64,000 nt of DNA. Source: Symsagittifera roscoffensis. Lineage: Eukaryota > Xenacoelomorpha > Acoela > Convolutidae. The notes beneath the pieces are model-generated. The model did no database searches. It saw only the letters and a list, made by a program, of their open reading frames with translations, and was not told the origin of the DNA. The translations under genes and the position numbers were made by a program. The DNA is taken from the NCBI RefSeq assembly GCF_963678635.1, contig NC_087062.1:87083845-87147844 (forward strand), read 5' to 3'. This document shows, piece after piece, positions 55,819 to 64,000 of the stretch; position 1 is the stretch's first letter, and the number at the start of each line of letters is the position of its first letter.

Positions 55819-56905
55819 AACTTTATGCATAGCAAGTTTATTTTGATCTTTGAAATTTGTTATTTGATGTTTAGCATTTCTTTGTTGAAGTGTTGAAAGC
55901 CTTTTGACTCTAATCAAATTAGAAAAGTTTTAATTTTTCCTTTTATCTAGTCTCTTTAATCTAAATAGGCCGAATTGTTTTTGGCTGAATTGTCTGTATT
56001 TCAAATCGGCTAAATTGTCTATGACTGAATTGCTTCTGCGCCGCTAAATACATCGTTTTGTAGTTCATATTAGCCTATGGGGATGAATTGAAAGAAAAAA
56101 AATTAAAAAATATATTCGTTTTCATTTTTAAAAATTGTGTTGTCAACTTTTTAACAAAAAAAAAACATTTTGAATTGCCCTTGAACTGTAGATCGAACAC
56201 TCGAACAATCAGAACTTCGCCCTGTTTAACGAGCAATCCTGTTAAGTTGAAGTATAGTTTGAAAAGTTGTTCATGCATTTTTAAATTTTCATAGTAGTCT
56301 AAAACGCTACTGCGGAAAATGATTGAGGAGATAACTGATCTCAGACATCACCATTTTTTACAGACATATTGAAGTTCGGTCAATTCGTCCATTAAAAGAA
56401 CAAAAACTATCAGATAAAACTACTTAGTTGTTTTATAGCATTAAAAAACTACTTCAAACCCTCATTTTTGACATTTTTAGCTGAGAGAAGTTTTAAGTGC
56501 ACAGCTGCCAAAAATGCATGCCTCAGCGGATAAAGGTTTGAATCGCAAAAAAGTACTACTGCAAATAAAAATAAAGATATTTTCGCCATATTGAATGCTA
56601 TTTTTCCTATAATTTGTTTTTCGATTTTTCTGTTTCACAATTTTTAAATTTCACTGAAAAGTCTGTAGTCGCATAGCACAAGAAAATCACTAAAATAAAG
56701 ATAAAGAGCGTAAACAAGATAAAGGCTCTTCAAAAATGAATAAACAAAAACATTACCTAACAATTGAAAAATCACTCGTTCAATTTTATTCAAACTACTT
56801 AAGGAGCAAATTTGCAAAATGCTTAAGCAGTTGATAGACGGTAGTTATTTGTTATAAGAGCATTTTATGTTTTATTGTGACATTTAAAAAGTTCTGTGTA
56901 CTCAC

Positions 56906-57682
56906 CTGAGCGGCAGAACTCTGACTCAGCACACCGATGTATTCTTCCTTGTCTAGAAACAAAGTCAGTTTCAAGCCATTTTCTTTTCCAGTCTTAGAAG
57001 TATTTCTAACTTCGGAGTATATTCCATTCCCCCTCTTTGTGCCAATAATTGAGTTGAAAATGAAACAGTTTCCATATATTGGGTTTGGGTACTGTTTAAA
57101 CCAGCTGGGACCACAATCGCGACCGTCGTAAGTACACTGGGCAATGAAATCATCGGCCTGGGTTCCCAAAAACCACAGTTCTGGAAGAGAAAATCGGGCA
57201 AATGGTCTGAGATCTGAATAGTCGGCGGCCGTCGAGTCTTCATACGCCTGGCGCCAGTCGTACTCAGTCATGTTCTGACCAAAAGCCGAGTAAGGGTCAA
57301 AGTTATTGTACGTCGCTTCGTAGTCGGAATTGTAGATCGTGTCGCCGAGGACAGAATAAAAAATTGGTGGCGGTGTCAAAGCCACAGGTGGCAACTCATA
57401 GGTCGGCAGTGAGCTGAACCATGAGGAGGAGTTGGACGAAAAATTGTAGTTGAAAGGACTTCCGATGTCGAACCTTCGAACCCTCAGCGTCGATTTAATG
57501 TCCCGAACATTACGCGGCGTCACGTTCCGATCTACACCACGTCTGTTTATCTTTAGAACTGATTCTTCCGCCTCTCTCCTGACTCTTTCGCCGGACGGCG
57601 GCGGGGCTGATTTGTAGACTATCTGGAACCCAACTTTACGCACAGATTGGTCGCTGACAAATCGAACAAGCATTTTGATACC
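56906..57682 (-). CDS. DEG/ENaC channel: end of CUB domain, linker, finger and first palm block
   Basis: Acceptor TATTTGCAG (to 57683) and donor GTGAGT (from 56905). It enters in phase 1 and leaves in phase 0. The first 22 residues, MLVRFVSDQSVRKVGFQIVY after Ile-Lys, match the final strands of a CUB domain (F-x-S-D-x-S then G-F-x-x-x-Y). A basic Pro/Arg linker follows with a possible furin-like RVRREAEE, then a Tyr/Ser/Asn-rich stretch with several N-glycosylation sites, then the ASC block FIAQCTYDGRDCGPSWF, IYGNCFIFN and GLKLTLFLDKEEYIGVLSQS. No membrane segment is present, so TM1 must be encoded upstream. Confidence 0.85.
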
Positions 57683-57973
57683 TGCAAATAAAAATGAACA
57701 ATTCAAGTGTTGCGTGGATCAACTGGTTGAATTTACGTTTATCAAAATGGTGAAGTCATCTCTTTACAGTGTCGGTGTCGACCATCACCTGTTTTAAGAG
57801 GAAAAAAATAGATGTGCTCTTGGTAACCAATTACCTTGATAAGCAACACAGAGAATCAATTTTGGAATTCAAAACTGTTCCTTGACGATCAATGCGCCTT
57901 AAGAAAACTTTTGGGTCGGTCAGCTTAAAATAGATGTCATAAAATAATATCAAAAGTGGGATCCTTTGGTTGG

Positions 57974-58341
57974 ATGGTCAGTCAATGAGCAGAATGGTCC
58001 AAGAGCACAATGGGTCAAAGAGCAGAAAAACAGAAAAAAATTAACTTTTATTAGCTAATCGGTAAATTAAGTATAAAAATTGTCAATTTTACCAAAGAAA
58101 CTAATATTTTATGCATAATTTGATTAATTAAATCGAGTTTTCTTCTAAATTCACTTCAAAAAATTTGATAAAATTATTCAATTAATTCTTCATTTTTGTT
58201 GTTTTCGACGATTCTAATAATTGGATTTCCAATTTGCCCGTATAAATTAAAAAATAATATTTTTCTGTTTTTCTGCTCCTTGGATCTTTTGTGCTCTTGG
58301 ACCTATTCTGCTCTTAGACCATTCTGCTTATTGCTCCAGCT
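57974..58341. mobile_element. Non-autonomous transposon with repeat-bearing inverted ends
   Basis: The left end holds GAGCAGAATGGTCCAAGAGCA and CAAAGAGCAGAAAAACAGAA; the right end is its reverse complement with small changes. Arms about 60 bases. TCCTTTGGTTGG (57962-57973) before and TCCTTTTGGTTGG (58342-58354) after suggest an imperfect target duplication. The design (internal repeats in the arms) resembles the MULE at 53760. Confidence 0.65.
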
Positions 58342-58761
58342 CCTTTTGGTTGGTGAGGCGCCCCTGCTTTGATCCATCAACAATCTTGGTTTTATCCTTT
58401 GTGATGCAAAAACAGCATATTATTTATGAAATTAGCTAAGTCTGAAGTCAAATCAAAGATCTTGTGGCGACAAATGATCAAGTTTCAAGCTCCAGAGCCA
58501 ACAAGACCGCCATTAATCAAGCATAAAGCCCTGAATGTTCCGACTGCCCATTAACAACAACGGATGTTTGTCAAAAATGCTTTAAAAAGTTTTGAAAAAA
58601 GTTTGAAAAAAAATTGTTTTTTTTTTTCAATTATTTTCCTTATTTTTTACTCCACGCGCTATGTTTAATATAAATTCATAATTTTTGATTGGTTTAGTTG
58701 CTTTTATAATTATAGATTTTCGATTTACCCCATGTGTTTCTCGTCAGGAGGATTTCCCTTT

Positions 58762-59698
58762 CCAGCAAAATCTGGAGTGAGAACTGACCAATTATATGCT
58801 TGAGATTAGCAAAACTAAACACCAGACTATCAAAAAACTACTGAGTACCAGCAATACTAAAACCAGCAAAAAATTTTTCATTATAACAATCTCAAATAAA
58901 TCAGAGATTTTTTCCTTCAAGCTTCCCAAAAAAATTTTACCAGGTGAATTCTTTTTCTACAAAAGCTTCTTAAATTTTTCTGATACATTTTTCAAGATTC
59001 GGGTGCTCTGCTTTAAGTTTTGACCGCCCTGGGGCTCTCAGCATGTTGAGGGTTTCCAGCAAAATCTGGAGTGAAAAATCATTCCTTTTCCAGCAAAATC
59101 TGGAGTGAGAACTGACCAAGTATATGCTCGAGATTAGCAAAACAAAATACCATATTAGCAAAAAACTACTAAGCACCAGCAATAATAAAAACAGCAAAGT
59201 ATTTTTCATTATAACAATCTCAAATAAATCAGAGATTTTTCCCTTCAAGCTTCCCAAAATTTTACCAGGTGAATTCTTTTTCTAAAAAAGCTTCTTAAAT
59301 TTTTCTGATACATTTTTCAAGATTCGGGTGCTCTGCTTTAAATTTTGACTGCCCTGGGGCTCTCAGCATGTTGAGCATTTCCAGCAAAGTCTGAAGTGAA
59401 AAATCATTCCCTTTCCAGTAAAATCTGGAGTGAGAACTGACCAAGTATATGCTCGAGATTAGCAAAACTAAACACCAGACTAGCAAAAAACTACTAAGCA
59501 CCAGCAATACTAAAACCAGCAAAGTATTTTCATTATTACAATCTCAAATAAATCAGAGATTTTTTCCTTCAAGCTTCCTAGAAAAGTATTACCAGGTGAA
59601 AGTTTTTTCTAATAAAGCTTCTTAAATTTTTCTGATACATTTTTATAAGATTCGGGTGCTCTGCTTTAAATTTTGATTGCCCTGGGGCCCTCACCTGG
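58762..59698 (+). repeat. Tandem repeat, three copies of about 326 bases
   Basis: CCAGCAAAATCTGGAGTGAG begins copies at 58762 and 59090, and with one change at 59415. Each copy holds AATCTCAAATAAATCAGAGA and GATTCGGGTGCTCTGC. The third copy ends at CCCTGGGGCCCTC. Inside each unit CCAGCAAAATCTGG is a small palindrome-like start. Confidence 0.85.
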
Positions 59699-60914
59699 TA
59701 GAAAAAAACTTTAGGAAGTCCAAAGGAAAAAATTGCTGGCTATGGGAAAAGATGTTAAGGTCTTGTCGGGATTGCTCTAGACTTTCTGGATCAGTCTAAG
59801 AGTCCAGGTTGGGTTTTTTGCTTTTTTATTGTGGAATGTGCTTCTGATTTAGTTTCCAAATTGTGTATACCCCCATGAAATCAGTTCATGTTTAGCATTC
59901 GTGGATACCATGGAGGTAGTGTATATGATTTTTTCAATGGTATTTTGCCAAAATCTTATGGCTAGTTTTCAGCTTTTTGGCTGCCGGCTTTAATTCCGAC
60001 GGATTATCCACCAAATTTATGAGTTTCCTACAATTTTTCAATACCATGTTTAAACTCGATAAGATTGTGACGCTAAAATTTTTCGGATGCTCTATATCAT
60101 CTTTTTTGGACGTTTTCAAAACATTTTGTAATTTCAGAGATAATACTAACTCTGGATTTTCTTTGGTTTTTAGATTATTTAAGGGTAAAATCGTTTTAAA
60201 TCTTCTTTAGATTTTAGGCGTCATACTGATTCAATCCTCTACTGCTTTGCAAGTGGTTCTAAACTCGACTTCGCTTCTGAGTAAAAGTTTTACTCTTAGA
60301 AAGAACTGTTAATTTTACAAATTTCTCTTATTCCGAGCAAAAATTTATTATTTAATTAACATCCTTTAAGAAATTCCCCCATATCTTCACGTCTGGAAGA
60401 ATTCGGATTTCAGCGTTCTATCGTGCGAGATATAAATAAGTATCTGCTCGAAGTTAGCTGAAGGTACCAGCAAATCCAACCGAGCAAAGTTTTTGAGTTT
60501 TTTCCATAAGCTTTTGAATTTTGAATTTCGTTGTGAACTAGACCTGGACTGCCGAATTTTTTGTGCAATTTAGTTAATGAATGTACAGCAGTCCAAAAAC
60601 ACAAATTACCAAGAGTTTTCTCAAATAAGAAAACCCATATGTTAGGTGGCGCGAACCTCACAGAATAACTGCATTTAATAGTTTGACTAATAAAATTTAC
60701 CTAGACTTTTAATAAAAAAAAGAGCAATTTAGCTTATATGGCTACAGAGCTTTTACCGGGAAAATATCTATGTTTGAAAAATTTTGACATAAAGTAGGTT
60801 TTAAGCGTTTAAGTAGGTTGGTTAAAGTTTTGGAATTTCATGGGACTTTCGGAACCTAAGAAATGTTTAATTTCATTTTAAACCAAGCGGATCCATGCTT
60901 GAATTTTTCCGTCA

Positions 60915-61114
60915 NNNNNNNNNNNNNNNNNNNNNNNNNNNNNNNNNNNNNNNNNNNNNNNNNNNNNNNNNNNNNNNNNNNNNNNNNNNNNNNNNNNNNN
61001 NNNNNNNNNNNNNNNNNNNNNNNNNNNNNNNNNNNNNNNNNNNNNNNNNNNNNNNNNNNNNNNNNNNNNNNNNNNNNNNNNNNNNNNNNNNNNNNNNNNN
61101 NNNNNNNNNNNNNN
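60915..61114. other. Assembly gap (200 N)
   Basis: Run of N of exactly 200 bases, probably a placeholder of fixed size. True length unknown. Confidence 0.98.
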
Positions 61115-61527
61115 GTGAAGAAAAAATGCATTCATTTGCTCGTTGAAATCAAAATGTTGCAATTAATGTCCCGTGACTGTAACTTTGAGTCAAGGATGGA
61201 TCCATGGGTTAATCGAGGGGGAGACTTTTTTACTCGAGGGTCGACCAATTTGATTGATTTTCTGAGTTTCCGAGATTTCCAAAAAAAAAGCCAAATTCTA
61301 CCAGAAGTTTCTGCAGCGTAGTCTCTCCTCAAAGTTTGTATACATGGCAGTGTCGGTCGCCGAAAATTGATGTCGCAGTTGAGTGGGTAGGGGTCGAAAA
61401 CCTGAGAGGTTATTCCCACTCCCCAACTTTTTCAGATAAACTTAGTTTAGTTTTAACTTGTTATTTTATTGTTTCCTCAGCTGCAAAGTATTTTATTGTT
61501 CTGACTTATTTCAAGGTCATCGCATAC

Positions 61528-61662
61528 CTGGGTGCAGTTCAATGGATCTGCTGCCTCGTCGAATCCGCCGGGACACTCGGTGATGTTGTTGCATGGTACA
61601 GCACACATTGGTATATTATTGTCACACCTGAATCTCCGAAGGATATAGTCAGTAGGAAAAAT
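61528..61662 (-). CDS. LDL-receptor class A domain exon
   Basis: Donor GTATGC starts at 61527 on the minus strand. Acceptor is either GTCTGCTAG (to 61663, phase 0) or GGAGATTCAG (to 61628, leaving one base). It encodes FRCDNNIPMCAVPCNNITEC then PGGFDEAADPLNCTQ: six cysteines, with Gly-x-Asp-Glu near the end as in the calcium-binding LDLa module. Same strand and reading direction as the channel exons 4 kb downstream, and its phase-0 exit allows a CUB exon between. Membership of the same gene is inferred. Confidence 0.65.
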
Positions 61663-64000
61663 CTAGCAGACGAAATTAACTTTTTTTAAAATAAAAAAGT
61701 TCAAAATGGGCACGAGTGCACAAAAAACGAGCCATGCAACCGGCCTTATACTTATCGCGTGCTTGTCAGCCTTGAGACAAGAAAAATTTTTGAAATTCTC
61801 CAGCATTTTTTGATGGGTACCTCCGAAAAGCTCGAAGCAACCCCATCAATTCACAGATATCGTATAGTAGTTTTATCATGTTTCGGAACTGAGTAAGTAG
61901 AATTTTAGTGGTTTGAGATAGCTTTCCTATATCTAAGGACTCCGAATCCACCCAATAGTACTAATAAAACAAGTCTAATCAAATTTTCTGCATAATCTGA
62001 TGTTACTGTACAACCTCATGGATATATGTGTTTGACATTTTTCTGTCCCCTTGTTGGCGAAGATGACCAATCTTGTAAGATCTTGCATATTGGTTTTATT
62101 CTACGTAATTGGTTTCAAAAACTTTTGTAATTCAGAGTCTATATTGCTGTTCTTTTATAGTTTCCCCTTTCCTTATTATTTTTGCATCTACTGTAGTTCG
62201 CTCCCGGTTTCTTCGTTTGGTTCTGTTTGTTTTTGTCCTCTGTTTTTCGTTGCTCCGCCACACTTTCAGCTGGTGATGCATCCGGTATTTGACTAAGCAG
62301 ACGACGATTTCCTTTCCTTTTCATGTATCGCCGTGTTCATTTCCTTCCAAAATGCTACATGTGCATTATGCTCCGGGTGTTACGCTGGATTTTTTCGCCT
62401 TTTTTCTTACTTTTCATTTTGGTTTGTGTAGATGAAGTGTTTAATATGGTTGTTTTTGGCATATTGCAGCCCTGACTTCTTGTCAATGACGAAAGTGCAC
62501 GTCAGCCTTCTTTTGTTCAACTTGTTTGTTGAGTAGCCCAGTGTTTTCTGGCTTTCGTACATGCATTTTAGCATTTTTTTCTTACTTGTTGGTCCTTCTT
62601 TTTTTCGAAGTTCCACAGCGCATGCAGTTGATCACTGTCTTTTTGTTGCTTGCTACATACATTCCATGCCTATTCCTTCCTACATGTTTCATATGTTTAG
62701 CGTTGAGTCATCTTGGATTGGATCCGGTACTGGAACATAGTGTCCCATCGTTGATGACTCCAATCGATGTTCGCTAACATATTTGATCTCCGGGTTCCTA
62801 CTTCGTTTGTTTTTTCTTTCGCGCTGACATTTTTTTGGTTTTAGCCTGCAGTAGTATCTCGAACATATACTTTTTGGGGATTATAATTAGGTTTCAACAA
62901 CCTGTATCTAAATCGAGATAATTTTATATTAAATATGAAACCTAAAAACGCAAAAAAAAGAACATCCAAATTAAACTCTAAAAAACAAATGTAGGAAAAA
63001 TTCTGCAACAAGAAAATTTTTGTCATAAATGGAACAATATAAACATGAAGCTGAGAAATTTTAAATCTCAACAAAAATTAAGGCTTGATTTTTTGTTTGA
63101 TAGTTATACATGAAAAATTTCCCTGCATAGATTCATTGTTTTTACAGTTGAATTTTACTTTGTATGATATTTTCATTACAATATAATGAGTTTAAGTCCG
63201 GGTGGCTTTCTCATAGAGAAATTTCGGAAAAGGTACACCGTCTGTCTATGAGACATCAGCAGAAAAACTGTTTTGATCTAGCGAGGAAGAAAGCGAGGAA
63301 TATATATGCCATGGGTGGTTTTTTATTTAGAACTTTTTGGATCATTTGGGGGCTCAATTAGCGTGACTGCCAGGGTTGACATCCACCCACAAAGCGTAGT
63401 CATACAGTTTCACATAAAGAGCCAATGAAAAAACGCTACTCATACAATTACTTTTTCTAGGCACAATCAAACAAATATCAAATGTCTCCAGGCACAGTAT
63501 TTTTGCGTAAAAGTAACAAAAATCAGAATGGCTCTTATGTGTAAAGCCAGAATTTTTTTTGTTTTGTTTAGATAGTAAAATAATTTTAAAACCTGTCAAA
63601 CAATTATGCCGTGATTTAAAAACACCCAAACTTACAAAAAAATTTTTTAGTCGTACACAAAAAATTACAATTTTTTGATATAATAAATTGTCAAACTAGA
63701 ACTGAAAAATACGCGGCAAACCTCCAAATGCAGTTTATTTGTGAGATTTTTGTCACTAAGACTTTTTATTTTCTCATATGAGAAAATCTTTGTTTTTTGT
63801 GTTTAGAACTGAACGTAAAAACTCAAATCGAAAATCAAAAAATCTTTTATTTTTCGTATAAAGAAAAACTGCTAATCGCAACATATTATGCAACGAAAAA
63901 ATGCTAGTCACCCAATTTTACTCTGCGAAAAAATAATAGTCATATTGTTATCAGAGAATTTTCTGGACATGTGAAAATTAGTTTCAAAAGTGTGAAATTG
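61663..64000. other. Unannotated right flank
   Basis: Probably further intron of the minus-strand LDLa gene. A pyrimidine-rich stretch spans 62.05-62.85 kb. A short minus-strand frame near 63360-63440 has somewhat coding-like composition but no splice sites or family I can support. Otherwise AT-rich. Confidence 0.35.

Larger units (their letters stand above)
53760..56042 (+). mobile_element. Mutator-like (MULE) DNA transposon, decayed, with 9-10 bp target duplication
   Basis: CGCTAAATAC stands at 53750-53759 and again at 56042-56051. The uninterrupted target (GACGCTAAATACATCG) is present at about 50432 in another unit of the array. Terminal inverted repeats of about 60 bases hold internal AGACAATTC-A/G-GYC repeats. 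The only gene is a broken transposase. Both the 9-10 bp duplication and the long termini are Mutator traits. Confidence 0.9.
49670..56600 (+). repeat. Array of diverged repeat units, about 1.6-2 kb each
   Basis: Unit starts near 49671, 51720 and 53297 share a (T)CTCGTCCTTTT-like opening and foldback-family phrases (AGCAGTCTTGTTTATGCTTG at 50133 and 52190). The later part of each unit shares CCAATAGACAGTTGGAATAT (51308, 52895) and CGCCTCCCC. The third unit is split by the MULE at 53760-56042 and resumes with CATCGTTTTGTAGTTCATAT. A tRNA-like B box (GGTTCGAATCGC, 50872) recurs degenerate near 56537. Confidence 0.65.
48443..56905 (-). other. Intron of the DEG/ENaC gene holding the repeat array and MULE
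   Basis: 8.5 kb. From 48.45 to 49.6 kb nothing is recognised apart from a G-run near 48738. Then an array of diverged units (49.67-56.6 kb) interrupted by a MULE. The last 300 bases before the exon at 56906 are AT-rich. Confidence 0.5.
57683..61527 (-). other. Intronic region between CUB/ASC exon and LDLa exon
   Basis: Holds a MITE (57974-58341), tandem repeats (58762-59698) and an assembly gap (60915-61114). A CUB exon must lie here if the two flanking exons belong to one gene; I did not find it, and the gap could hide it. 59.7-60.9 kb shows nothing else. Confidence 0.4.
37722..61662 (-). other. Gene span: LDLa-CUB-DEG/ENaC chimera (partial)
   Basis: Five minus-strand exons in order: LDLa (61662-61528), end of CUB plus first part of the ASC ectodomain (57682-56906), and ASC exons at 48442-48333, 43393-43227 and 38212-37722. 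All four ASC junctions have GT-AG sites and phases that match (0, 2, 1). One CUB exon between LDLa and 57682 is missing, perhaps in the N gap. The first membrane segment, normally at the N-terminus, is not seen and may lie upstream of the window's right edge. Confidence 0.65.

Noticed and set aside
60856-61321. Frames running through the N gap
   Set aside because: They are made of unknown residues and have no support.
61336-61689. Plus-strand frame of 117 codons
   Set aside because: It is the antisense of the LDLa exon, whose minus-strand reading has six cysteines and splice sites.

Overview
The window is nuclear DNA of a multicellular animal. It holds spliced genes with GT-AG introns of several kilobases, a DEG/ENaC channel with animal extracellular modules (LDLa, CUB), and many transposon classes in AT-rich DNA full of homopolymer runs. 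I cannot name the lineage from sequence alone. A 200-base run of N (60915-61114) marks an assembly gap.

Left block (1 to about 15.1 kb, clearly less AT-rich than the rest). This is the 3' part of one very large Ty3/gypsy-type LTR retroelement, with the left edge of the window cutting into reverse transcriptase. Its pol reads RT, RNase H, a very long acidic linker, integrase with a GPY/F-like module, and a C-terminal macro domain that looks like the TARG1/OARD1 type. About 400 bases of non-coding DNA with a possible splice acceptor follow. Then come two further long reading frames on the same strand. Frame A (5258-9865) holds a coiled coil, an SGNH/GDSL-type hydrolase domain, a possible second degenerate SGNH-like domain and unrecognised sequence. 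Frame B (9883-14151) is unrecognised. All these frames carry isolated in-frame stops, and integrase has a compensated frameshift, so this copy is decayed but young. A polypurine tract, a polyadenylation signal and a pair of hairpins follow.

NUF2-like gene (16.1-27.4 kb, + strand). Four exons with matching splice phases encode a protein whose N-terminal half resembles the calponin-homology region of the kinetochore protein NUF2 and whose C-terminal half is coiled coil. Its first visible intron holds two decayed Penelope-like elements (RT plus GIY-YIG endonuclease), each followed by a hammerhead-like motif.

Middle (27.4-37.7 kb). This is repeat-rich DNA with tRNA-derived SINEs, a decayed LINE-like retrotransposon (32118-35637) whose empty target site is also present in the window, a minisatellite, and a 195-bp hAT-type MITE with an 8-bp target duplication.

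DEG/ENaC gene (37.7-61.7 kb, - strand). Four phase-compatible exons encode the end of a CUB domain, most of the ASC extracellular domain and the second membrane segment with its GxS filter. An LDLa exon lies upstream on the same strand, so the gene probably encodes an LDLa-CUB-DEG/ENaC chimera. Its introns hold a 1.6-kb palindromic foldback repeat, several MITEs, tandem duplications, an array of diverged repeat units of about 1.6 kb, and a MULE transposon with a FLYWCH-like finger inserted in that array with a 9-10 bp target duplication. The rightmost 2 kb shows nothing I can name.
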